From Nonomuraea spiralis (GTDB lineage Bacteria > Actinomycetota > Actinomycetes > Streptosporangiales > Streptosporangiaceae): DNA of 64,000 nt. Shown piece by piece: positions 17,701 to 26,000 of this stretch. The stretch is taken from assembly GCF_014648435.1 (NCBI RefSeq), contig NZ_BMRC01000042.1, positions 1-64,000 on the forward strand. Reading direction: 5' to 3'. The notes beneath the pieces are model-generated. The model was not told the origin of the DNA. It did not search any database and worked only from the letters and a program-made list of their open reading frames with translations. The position numbers were made by a program, and so were the translations under genes. The first letter of the stretch is position 1. Every line of letters starts with the position of its first letter.

Positions 17701-19590
17701 GTCAAGGGACCGCAGGCGTTCACCATCCTGCCGCTGCCCGGACCGGTCCGTGCCGCCTACCTCACGCCGGAGCTGCTCAGGATCGCGGCCGGCGACACCG
17801 GCGTGTGGGACCTGCTGATCCGGCCGGGCTGGCTGCTGCCGATCGCCCGGGGCGCGGGCCGGCATCCGGCACGCTACGGGTTCCTGGCCGGTTTCGTGGC
17901 CCAGGGCCTGGCCCGCCGCCCCGGCGACGATCCCGTACGGATGATGCGGTCCCTGTCCCTGGCCGCCCGCGCGACCTTCCTGTCGACCGCGGTGTCGCCG
18001 GTCAGCGCCGACCTGGTCCGGCGCCTGTGCCTTCCGGTGGTGTACGTCGCCGCGGTGATCACCGGGCTCGGACTGCCCCTGGCGCACCGGTACGGGTGGA
18101 CGGCGGCAGCCGTCTGGACACCCCTCGCGATGCTGGCCGCCTGGCTGACGGCCGCCTCCCAGCTCCGGCCGCGCTCGCGCTGCGCGATCGCCACGGCCGG
18201 CCGGTGGCGGCGGATCGTGTACGGGCTGTGCGGCGTGCCGCCGGGCGTGGCGCTGGGCCTGATGGTCGCGCCGCTCGCGCACGTGCTGGGGCTCGCGATC
18301 CCGGCCTTGACCCGGTACGTCACGGGGCAGTCCGATGTCCTCGCGCCCATCCTGAACATCTTCCGCACCGCCTTCGCGGCCCTCGGCTGGACGGCCACGG
18401 AGATCTCCGCCTGGACCGGCCCGGATCTTCGTGTGCTGGTCATGCTGCTGTTCTGGGTCATGGTCCAGGACTTCGCCGACCTGTTCCACGGGCGGCTGGA
18501 CTTCGGCGCCAGGCTGGTGGTGCAGCTCCTGGTGCTGGGCGCGGTCTTCCTGCTGTTCGACGGGATGTCCCCGGCGCGGCTCACGGGCACCTTCTGGCTG
18601 GGGGCGGCGTTCGGCGCGTCCATGGTGGTTCCCGTTCTGTGGCTCAGGCTGGCCGAGGGGGAGGAGACCGGATCGCCGGACCGGCCGCGGGTGAACCGGT
18701 CCGTGCTCGCGGCGCTCCTCGTGATCCCTCTGCTCGCCGCGGCCGTCGAGCGGGGTCTGCTGCCCGGCGTACCCGGTGATCTGCTCCTGCTGCTCCTGGG
18801 CGTACCGGTCGGAGGGGCTGTGGCGCTGCTGCTGACGACGCCGATCTTCCTTGTCTGGGACATGGTGGTGCGCGCTCTGCCGGGGGTGCTGCGGTTCCGG
18901 TCCGACCGGTTCCTGGCCGGGCTGCGCGCGGAAGGTCTGGATCCGAACCATCCGCTGGTCCACGCGTTCGTACGGCGCATCGATCCGGACGAGGGACTGC
19001 CGCCGCCGTACGGGCACGACGCCGCCGTACGGGCGGAGCTGATCGCGAGTGTGCGGGCCGGGCTGCCGGAGGTGCCCGCCGATCCCGGCCTGATTCGGCG
19101 CTTCGACGCCGCAGCCGGCACGCACGCTCTCTCAGACACCCGGTACGACCGGCGCCAGGCGCTGTACGTGCTCGCCGCCGAGTTGCTGCGGCGTGCCGAA
19201 GCCGAGCCCACCGCCCCCGTCCCCGTCGTCCTGCCGGCACCGCGTGCCTTCCCGCGTACCGGACCGGCGCGCCGCCGGGTCACGTCCTGGGTCGCGGGGG
19301 AGCTGGCCCGCGAGCACGGCATGGACGTGGAGACCGCGATCCGCTGGCTGGGCGAGAAACGGCTCGCGCTCCTGATCGACCTGGGCCCGTGGACACCGAC
19401 CCGCCTCAGGCGCCACCTGCGGCTGGTCACCGAATGCGTCACGGCGCTCGACCTGCCGTACGCGCTCAGCGCGGAACCGGCCCGCCGCCGGCGACGGGAC
19501 CGTCGTACGTGGCCCGGCGACATCTGTCACGCGGGTTCGGCGCGGCCCTCAGGGGGCGGAGAGGCCGTGACCTGCCGGGAACCGAGCTAG
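14791..19590 (+). CDS. Transmembrane NACHT-type NTPase with three related modules, two degenerate
   Basis: A 1599-residue protein. Two N-terminal helices (about 9-33 and 45-65) precede a NACHT/STAND-type NTPase: Walker A GAPGAGKTT (153-161), Walker B LLLLDGLDE (Asp279, Asp282, Glu283) and the TCRSGEYE region (311-318). Then come about seven membrane helices (450-725) and a YRFRHPLIKEHF motif (761-772). A second module follows (GPPDSGGRI at 842-850, TLLIDGLGTLP at 931-941) with its own membrane block (about 1040-1370), then a third (ALLIDLGPWTP around Asp1530) with no P-loop. The modules align over the motif RWLxxGxxxLLIDGL. Bacterial NACHT proteins are often antiphage or signalling ATPases; a role here is inference. 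The stop overlaps that of the convergent flavin oxidase gene. Confidence 0.85.
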   Translation: MPGRRGRRRAAALAVAAVGVAAVSALLTNFATAGPPPEPFASSPWLTYVALAAVTVISATLAVRMLASGEAPSAQDGGPPASKARSRALGDVRREASERLEIGLPPLRLRFREAPELVLAPVEDAGHRTLRPRPEAEIVSVFDDLRGSMLLVGAPGAGKTTELHRLALALAERAEAEPEDREPVPIVLSLASRSGLRGEVSPRRRLTGVPWLRRWSGWSKVWPFRRRERDTRQRPAGPPALTVEDLKEWIARAARARYKIPAGVTKRWLADGALVLLLDGLDEIPPGEREVMVRLVNELHAGDAAPPVVLTCRSGEYESLDARLRLEGAVRIEALTIEEVRAYADAGDERFEALRALLRQDSDLDALVTTPLWLQIAADASTGGSASGLPRRVLPGELLALYEQTMITSRPSPRMPPGRARRSLRRLAAVDGEDDLRTVYRWIDPSPEARTLALLHGLPWAGAAWAAAGLALPLASRLGFTVAGMAYLVAIFVLVGAAREVFARLPFVTGSPSTGTRHLIAVHAVGAALGVTSGGLLWLGTWALTELARPLPGPVHWLLLLSALVTASGWETVTAPTPAGRVVTGVILAGLLTACFLLPALPVFYVEIYAALLVAFLAAVVLAAAVVLLVPPATAGAEGDDGPARAVDAFPEAVTSRSVLQNAVSKRIGVLAAAAGAAVVLVTDEGDFDGGAGLWSIAVLALAVFWLVPIAMIEPRSPVRAVHHLIMRVALPLGGWLPWRLMPVLRFGAERDLLVGALGQYRFRHPLIKEHFAGALDRRAAGDAAGYPADHALLAARVRDLLAGQDRLGMVVMQQAADGRPAEPIPVADLPGRLQAETLLVGPPDSGGRIVLAELATALLGPADGTPPGAAAVLGGLPVLVDVRSWRPPPEWRRGESADHPLVAWLATRIATGHRIPRDMAARWLRAGRPTLLIDGLGTLPERRVKPLLALLAELCERYGLRYAALSPTAVKGPQAFTILPLPGPVRAAYLTPELLRIAAGDTGVWDLLIRPGWLLPIARGAGRHPARYGFLAGFVAQGLARRPGDDPVRMMRSLSLAARATFLSTAVSPVSADLVRRLCLPVVYVAAVITGLGLPLAHRYGWTAAAVWTPLAMLAAWLTAASQLRPRSRCAIATAGRWRRIVYGLCGVPPGVALGLMVAPLAHVLGLAIPALTRYVTGQSDVLAPILNIFRTAFAALGWTATEISAWTGPDLRVLVMLLFWVMVQDFADLFHGRLDFGARLVVQLLVLGAVFLLFDGMSPARLTGTFWLGAAFGASMVVPVLWLRLAEGEETGSPDRPRVNRSVLAALLVIPLLAAAVERGLLPGVPGDLLLLLLGVPVGGAVALLLTTPIFLVWDMVVRALPGVLRFRSDRFLAGLRAEGLDPNHPLVHAFVRRIDPDEGLPPPYGHDAAVRAELIASVRAGLPEVPADPGLIRRFDAAAGTHALSDTRYDRRQALYVLAAELLRRAEAEPTAPVPVVLPAPRAFPRTGPARRRVTSWVAGELAREHGMDVETAIRWLGEKRLALLIDLGPWTPTRLRRHLRLVTECVTALDLPYALSAEPARRRRRDRRTWPGDICHAGSARPSGGGEAVTCREPS

Positions 19591-20897
19591 CCGAGCACCG
19601 GGTAGTTCGCGCGGAACACGTTGTGCGGGTCGCGGGCCCGCTTGATCTCCCGCAGCCGCGCGAGCGCGCTGCCGGAGAAGGACTTCTCCGCCGTCTCACC
19701 GGGGGCCAGCAGGGTGTACGGCTTGCGGCCGCTGACGTAGGCCTCCAGGTCGGCCACGACCTCGGCCTGCTTGGCGCGCGTCGCATCGGCCACGTGCGGC
19801 AGGCCGAGCCCCAGCAGGCCGAGCAGGTAGGGCTCGGCCACCGCGCCGCTCGCACCGGCCCCTCCACCCGGCTCGGCGAGCGCCCCACCCAGGTGCCTGA
19901 TCTGGAGGTTGATGAGCGGTTCGACCGGCTTGGCCAGCAGGAGGTCCACCGCGTCGGCGTCCAGGCCGGTGAGCAGCTCCGCACGAGTGATGGACGGGAC
20001 AGGATCAGTGGGCTCGGCGGTGATGCGACCCAGGTCGGCAACCGGGACGACGCCGCGGTTGTCGGAGATCGCGCCCTCGACCTTGTCGAGGCGTCTCAAC
20101 AGGTCCTCGCCCTGGGCCGCCTCACCCAGGTAGGCCAGGTCCAGCGTCACCATCGGGGGCGCGCCGGGGGGCTGGAAGCGGTTGATCCAGACACTCAGTT
20201 CACGCGGCGCCTCGGCGGTGATCTCCAGGAACGCGTCGTACACCTCCCTGGTCCGGTGCTCCGGCCAGATCACGCGGCCGCCGTACAGGGACGGCGCGGG
20301 ATAGAGGTCCAGTTCGAGGGCGGTCACCATCGCGAAGTCCCCGCCGCCGCCGCGCAGCGCCCAGAACAGTTCGGGATCGGACTCGGCGGTCACCCGGCCA
20401 GGCTCGCCGTCGGCGTCCACGATGTCGAACGCCCGCACGCTGTCGGAGGCGAAGCCGTACTTGCGGCTGAACCAGCCGACCCCGCCGCCCAGGGTGTAGC
20501 CGGTCACGCTGACCCCCGGCGCGCTGCCGGCCAGGCCGGTGAGACCCAGGGGACCGGCCGCGGCCAGCACCTGACCCCACTTCACGCCCGCGCCCACGCG
20601 GGCCACGCGCTCGTCCGCGTGTACCTCCACCTGGTTCAGCAGGCCGGTACGCAGCAGGATCAGGCCTTCCACATCACCCGACGCGCCATGCCCGCTCGGC
20701 TGCGCGGTCACCGTCAAACCCGTCCGCCGCGCGTGACGTACGAGCGCGGCCACGTCGTCGGCATCCGCGGCCTCCACCACGGCCGCCACCGGCTGCCTGA
20801 CAGTCAGGTTCCATGCGGCGGCCGACTGTTCGAAGCCGTCGTCGCCGGCCAGGAGCACACGCCCCTTGAGGGCACCGCGCAGGTCGTTGATCGTCAT
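19587..20897 (-). CDS. FAD-binding oxidoreductase (VAO/PCMH type, berberine-bridge-like)
   Basis: A flavoprotein oxidase or dehydrogenase of 436 residues. The PCMH FAD-binding domain contains QPSGHGASGD, whose His is the usual 8-alpha-histidyl FAD attachment site, and GYTLGGGVGWFSRKYG. The C-terminal berberine-bridge motif reads DPHNVFRANYPV. The substrate is unknown. The ATG at 20897 is chosen because AAGGAG lies 6 nt upstream; an in-frame ATG 15 nt earlier lacks this. The promoter region carries two near-identical palindromes, so expression is probably controlled by a dimeric repressor not encoded next to it. Confidence 0.92.
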   Translation of the reverse strand: MTINDLRGALKGRVLLAGDDGFEQSAAAWNLTVRQPVAAVVEAADADDVAALVRHARRTGLTVTAQPSGHGASGDVEGLILLRTGLLNQVEVHADERVARVGAGVKWGQVLAAAGPLGLTGLAGSAPGVSVTGYTLGGGVGWFSRKYGFASDSVRAFDIVDADGEPGRVTAESDPELFWALRGGGGDFAMVTALELDLYPAPSLYGGRVIWPEHRTREVYDAFLEITAEAPRELSVWINRFQPPGAPPMVTLDLAYLGEAAQGEDLLRRLDKVEGAISDNRGVVPVADLGRITAEPTDPVPSITRAELLTGLDADAVDLLLAKPVEPLINLQIRHLGGALAEPGGGAGASGAVAEPYLLGLLGLGLPHVADATRAKQAEVVADLEAYVSGRKPYTLLAPGETAEKSFSGSALARLREIKRARDPHNVFRANYPVLG

Positions 20898-20950
20898 CGT
20901 CGTCTCCTTCATCGAGTTCTCACAAAATGTGCAGAAATGCGCCGAATGTT

Positions 20951-20963
20951 CTAGCGGCGCTAG
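20951..20963. promoter_or_regulatory. Palindromic operator, copy 1
   Basis: CTAGCG-G-CGCTAG is a perfect 13-bp palindrome about 54 bp upstream of the flavin oxidase start, on the start-proximal side of the presumed promoter. It matches copy 2 except for the central base. Confidence 0.6.
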
Positions 20964-21000
20964 CTGCGATAGCGATGGTAGTCCTACCGAAGGCAGAATG

Positions 21001-21015
21001 TCTAGCGCCGCTAGA
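21001..21015. promoter_or_regulatory. Palindromic operator, copy 2
   Basis: TCTAGCG-C-CGCTAGA is a perfect 15-bp palindrome, 51 bp from copy 1 centre to centre. On the minus strand a weak promoter (TAGACA, 18 nt, TACCAT) would lie between and partly inside the two copies. A two-site repressor arrangement is inferred. Confidence 0.6.
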
Positions 21016-21279
21016 TTGACCATGTCCGCCACAGCCCGAAGATCGATAAGCGCTGACGACCGGCGTCCGGAAACTTCGATGAAGAAATCCGGGTGGCGGT
21101 GTCGGATCGGGGTGGTGGTGTTCGTGGCAGGGGTGAGGCCACCCACGAGGGGGCACCAGAGGAATCGCGATCGTGAAGCTGATGAAGGAGCACAGGAACG
21201 ACTCGAGCGCGGTGCGCGCCGGCCGAAGTGCCTGCACGATGAACCACAATGTCTTGACACCACAGGAGATGATCTTCAG
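21016..21279. other. Intergenic region before the DGPF gene
   Basis: No convincing gene. A 39-codon plus-strand frame from a GTG at 21173 (VKLMKEHRNDSSAV...) ends across the DGPF start and might be a leader peptide, but it has no ribosome site and no recognisable family. A TTGACA at 21254 is too close to the DGPF start to be its -35. The promoter of the DGPF-sigma unit must lie here but I cannot place it. Confidence 0.3.
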
Positions 21280-21603
21280 ATGCAGTACCTGATTTCCGTG
21301 ATCCACGACCAGGCCGGCCTCGCCACCCCGGACGAGGACGCGGCGATCGACGTCTTCAACGACCGGCTCCGGACGGAGGGCCACTGGGTCTTCGCCGGTG
21401 GGCTCGCCTCGCCCGACACGGCCACCGTCATCGACAACCGGGGTGCGGAGGCGCTGGTCACCGACGGGCCCTTCGTGGAGTCCAAGGAGTACCTCGCCGG
21501 CTTCTGGATCATCGAGGCCCCCGACCTCGACGTGGCGCTCAAGCTGGCAGCCGAGGGGTCGAAGGCCTGCAACCGGAAGATCGAGGTTCGGCCGTTCCTG
21601 TGA
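21280..21603 (+). CDS. YCII-related (DGPF domain) protein
   Basis: A 107-residue YCII-superfamily protein. The motif TDGPFVESKEYLAGFWIIEA is the DGPF signature. Members have a ferredoxin-like fold of unclear function and are the conserved neighbours of ECF42 sigma factors. Here the stop overlaps the sigma start by 4 nt (GTGA), so both are made together. GGAG lies 11 nt before the ATG. In Streptomyces, DGPF genes are direct targets of the adjacent ECF42 sigma factor (established); autoregulation here is inferred. Confidence 0.92.
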   Translation: MQYLISVIHDQAGLATPDEDAAIDVFNDRLRTEGHWVFAGGLASPDTATVIDNRGAEALVTDGPFVESKEYLAGFWIIEAPDLDVALKLAAEGSKACNRKIEVRPFL

Positions 21604-22841
21604 ACGGGATCGACGTACGCGAGGCGGTCACCCGGGTCCACCGCGAGGAGTGGGCCCGGGTGGTCGCCGCCCTGACCAGGCGCTTCGGTGATCTCGACAT
21701 CGCCGAGGAGGCGGCGGCCGAGGCGTTCGCGACGGCCGTGGAGCGGTGGCCGGCCGACGGCCTGCCGCCCAACCCGGGCGCCTGGCTGACCACCACCGCC
21801 ACCCGCAAGGCCATCGACCGGCTCCGGCGCGAGAACAGACGCGACGACAAGCACAGGGAGGCTCAGATGTTGCACGACGACACCCCGCCCGAGCCGCTGG
21901 GCGCCGTCGACGACGACCGGCTCCGGCTGATCTTCACCTGCTGTCACCCGGCGCTGGCGGTGGAAGCGCGGGTGGCGTTGACGCTGCGCCTGGTCGGCGG
22001 TCTGACCGTGCCCGAGATCGCCCGCGCGTTCCTGGTACGGGGGACCACCATGGAACAGCGCATCACCCGCGCGAAGGCCAAGATCAAGGCGGCTCGCATC
22101 CCCTACCGGATGCCGTCCGCCGACGACCTGCCGGCTCGTGTCTCCGGCGTCCTGGCCGTGCTGTTCCTCGTCTTCAACGAGGGCTATCTGGCCAGCGGCC
22201 CCGGCACCGATCCCGTACGACACGATCTGACCACCGAGGCGATCCGGCTCACCCGCCTGATCCGCGCGCTCCTGCCGCGGGACGGAGAAGCGGCCGGGCT
22301 GCTGGCGCTGATGCTGCTCATCGAGGCCCGCCGTCGCGCCCGGGTCTCGATGAGCGGCGAACTGGTCCCCCTGGCCGAGCAGGACCGCGGGGCCTGGGAC
22401 GCGGAACTGATCGCCGAAGGTCACCGGCTGGTGCGCGAGCGCCTGGCCGCTGCCGCCGCCGGGGTGGCTCCGGGTCGCTACCAGATCCTCGCCGCGATCA
22501 ACGCGGTGCACACCTCCGCCCGCGACATCCGCGACACCGACTGGTCGCAGGTCCTGGCCCTGTACGACCAGCTCGTCCGCCTCGACGCCTCGCCGGTCGT
22601 CGCCCTCAACCGGGCCATCGTCGTGGCCGAGCTCGACGGGCCGGAGGTGGCACTGGCCATCCTCGACGGCCTCGCCGAGGTGCTGGCCGGCTATCACGCC
22701 TACCACGCCACCCGCGCCGACCTGCTGCGCCGGCTGGGCCGCAGTCTGCAGTCACGCGCGGCCTACGACCGGGCCATCGAGCTGGCCGGCAACACCGGCG
22801 AGACCGCCTACCTCACCCGCCGCCGCGACCAGCTGCGCTAG
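21600..22841 (+). CDS. ECF sigma factor, group ECF42
   Basis: A 413-residue RNA polymerase sigma factor. Sigma2 covers about 8-80 (EEWARVVAALTRRFGDLDIAEE), and sigma4 about 110-165 (RLVGGLTVPEIARAFLV, followed by MEQRITRAKAKI). The remaining ~240 residues are the helical C-terminal extension (DUF6596, ending in TPR-like repeats such as YHATRADLLRRLGRS) that defines ECF42. No anti-sigma gene is adjacent, consistent with this group, where the C-terminal domain is needed for activity. It overlaps the DGPF gene by 4 nt. Confidence 0.94.
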   Translation: MNGIDVREAVTRVHREEWARVVAALTRRFGDLDIAEEAAAEAFATAVERWPADGLPPNPGAWLTTTATRKAIDRLRRENRRDDKHREAQMLHDDTPPEPLGAVDDDRLRLIFTCCHPALAVEARVALTLRLVGGLTVPEIARAFLVRGTTMEQRITRAKAKIKAARIPYRMPSADDLPARVSGVLAVLFLVFNEGYLASGPGTDPVRHDLTTEAIRLTRLIRALLPRDGEAAGLLALMLLIEARRRARVSMSGELVPLAEQDRGAWDAELIAEGHRLVRERLAAAAAGVAPGRYQILAAINAVHTSARDIRDTDWSQVLALYDQLVRLDASPVVALNRAIVVAELDGPEVALAILDGLAEVLAGYHAYHATRADLLRRLGRSLQSRAAYDRAIELAGNTGETAYLTRRRDQLR

Positions 22842-23051
22842 CGTCCGCGCTCGAAGATCGCACGTGACTCGGCTTCGCCTCCTCAGGGAGTCGGGGCCGG
22901 TCAGTGACCTGGACTCCGGTTTGCGCTGCCCTGGCGTGTCGGTCCGCGAACGTTACCCGGCGGCGGCGTCCAGGAAGATCGCGTGGGGCATAAACGCGTG
23001 CGGCTGCCTGGACCGCGGGCCGCCGCTGCGCGTACGTGTGGATGGGATCTG

Positions 23052-26000
23052 ATGAGCAACGCGACTCCGCCGATCGGACCAGGGCAGTTCGAGACCGGTG
23101 ACATCGGCAGGCTCTCACGGGACGTGAACCTGTTCCGCGGTGACGTCAACTATCCGCAGAAGCTCGTGCAACTGCCCGGCGTGCCGGGTGACGACACGCT
23201 CGCGGTCGGCGTCGCGCTGCACTACCGCAGCAACGTCAGCGACCAGGTCACCCAATGGAACCTGGACGCCCCCACCGGGATCGCCGGTCTGGGCTGGTAC
23301 CTCGCCTGGGACAGGATCGAGGCCGTGGGCACCGGGTCCGTGAGCGCCGCCACCCGGTACGTCTACTGGTCGGCCGGTGTCTCCAACGCGCTGGTCGCGG
23401 ACTCGACGCCATGGCCGCGGGTGAGCCTGGACGCGGCCGCCACCGCCACGCTCGCCGTCGGCACGGTGTCGGCGGACGTCGTGGCCGCCTTCGCCGCGCA
23501 AGGCGTGCCGCTCGACGCGGGGGCGACGGTCGCCGGCGGCGGCACGGACTGGACGATCAGCGACGACACCTGGGAGCGCGTGTTCTCGGTGGCGACGACC
23601 GGCACCGGCGCCGAGGTGTGCGACGGGGGCTCGCGCTTCCAGTTGCAGGACTACGAGTTCTGGCAGATCTCCTACTACGCGGACTATGAGAAATGGGAGA
23701 TCACGACGGACTCCGGCGAGGTGCGGACGTTCGGCGGCGGGCTCGGCAGGACCGCGAAGCAGTATGCGACCAGCGCGGGCAACAGCGTCGAGTGGGCGGT
23801 CAAATGGGGCGGGCCGTCGGGCACGTGGACCGGGCCGTCGACCATGGCCACGGATCAGCAGCAGTACGCGAGGGCCTGGAACCTGAGCACGCGCCGTGAC
23901 CGCTGGGGATCGTCGGTGTCCTACGCCTACAACGAGTTCCCCAGGGGCGCGGACGGCCTGCTCGGGAACAACGCCGAGCAGCTGGTCGGCACCGGCCTGC
24001 CGTACACCAAGGCGATCTATCCGACCAGCATCACCAGCGTCGCCGGCCAGGTCGTGACGTTCCGCTACGGCGACAAGACGTTCACCGCCGACGCGCAGGA
24101 GTACCTGGACCCGCACAAGCAACTGCAACCGGCCGGGGCGCCGGAGACGCCGCCGGCCGATCTCGGCGCGGCGAACGCCTATCAGGACCGCTACGAGACG
24201 CTCTACCTGAGCGGTCTCGAGGTGAGCGCCTCGACCGGTGCGCCGCTGTTCGCGGTCGACCTGGACTACACCGCGCCGCGGGTGGTGTCGACGACGCCGG
24301 CGGAGCTGTCGGCGACGGCCGTCAAGCGATATCTCGCCGGGGTCAGCGAGCGCAACGCCGCCGGGGCGACGCTGCCCGGCTACGCCTTCGACTACTACGT
24401 CGACGCCGCCGACGGCCCGAACCTCGGCGCGCTGCGATCGGTCACCCACCCGCAGGGTGCCGTCGCCACCTGGTCCTACGCCGAGTCCAGCCTGGACGTC
24501 TGTGATCGCGCCACGCCGGACATCGCGCCGGCGGCCGTGCTCGGCGCGGGCGCGACCCCGCTGGTGTGGAGCGGTGCGGACTACGTCGTGTCGGTCTGGC
24601 TCAACGCCGAGCGGACGATGGCGACGCTGGACGTGTACACGTGGCTGGGCCGCTGGTCGCACTGGTCCGGCGGCACCGTCTACGACGACCAGGACAACCC
24701 GCTCGACGCGGGCGACACCCAGGTCGTCACGGGCGACGACACGTTCGCGCTGGCACTGGTCGCCGAGGACGACAGCCAAAGCCACGTCACGCTCTGCAGC
24801 CGCACTCCGACGCGACCGGACCAGTGGGCGGCGACCGGCGTGCCGGCGCTGACCGGCGTGGCCACCCTCACCGCAGGCAGCGCCTTCATCGCCGCCGTAC
24901 TGGCCGACGGCTCGTCCTACGACCTCTACCGGTGGGCGTGGGACTGGCGGACCGGATGGTCCGGGACGGACGAACCGGTGCAGAGCGGATCTTCGCCGCT
25001 GTTCGCGCTCGGCGCCGCGGAGTGCCTGCTGGTGGCCGAGACCTCCGTCGACGGCACCGACGTGTCGCTGGCCTGGCTGGACGGGTACGCGACCTGGCAC
25101 GACGGCGACACGATCACGTTGCCGGGACACACCGTCGGCGACAACGACGACCATCAGGTGCTCTGGGACGCCGGCCCGTCGGTGGCCGCGCTGTCGTTCG
25201 CGGAGGGCCAGCCCGGCATGACGTACGGGGTTCAGCTGCTGCGCTGGGACCTGACCTACCACTTCACCGACACCGCCTACGCCGGAGGGCTGCAGGCGGA
25301 GCCGATCGACTCCGACCAGCCGGTGTCGTGGCCGCCCCAGCCGGAGGTGGTGGACGGCGCGTTCGTCGCCGTCCGCCAGAACCTGTTCCGCTTCGACGCG
25401 GGAACCTGGCACAGCACGAGTTTCGCCACCTCCGGCCAGGGGTGCGGCTGGCTCGCGTTCGCCTACGGCGACGACGTCGCGGTCCAGGTCGTCAACGACT
25501 ACACCGACGCGGCCACCGAGCTGATGGCCTACGACCCGGACGGCGACGGGTTCGCCGCCCAGCCGACGCCGATCACGACGGCGCTGCCGCAAGGCGGCGA
25601 CATCGAGACCCAGGGCTGGCCGTCCGCGTCGGGCGGGGACTTCATCGTCGCCCGCAACTCCGTCTTCTACCGGGGCACGTCGACGACCTGGGCCGAGCCG
25701 GTGCGGCAGCCGGTGTTCGCGCTGACGTCGACCTCGCAGCTGGCCACGGACGTCGACTCGCGCAGCATCGTCAACCAGGCGCCGGCCTTCCTGGCCTATC
25801 TCGTCAGCGACGCGGCGGTGGCCGCGGACGACGCGGTCCAGCTGCTCGTCCTGCGCAACGGGGGCGTGCTCCAGCCGCTGCCGGACACGCTCGGGAGCTC
25901 GGCGTACTACGTCCCGGGCGTGTCGCCGGGCTCCGCGGACGGCCAGTGGCCCGCCGGGCCGTTCTCCCTCGTCGCCTACGCCGCCACGGAGGGCGGGTTC

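Noticed and set aside
16492..19125. Long minus-strand open frame opposite the NACHT gene
   Set aside because: Gln/Arg/Gly-rich shadow product; the plus strand carries conserved Walker and module motifs.
21254..21259. TTGACA as -35 of the DGPF gene
   Set aside because: It lies only 20 bp before the start codon, leaving no room for a -10 and a ribosome site.
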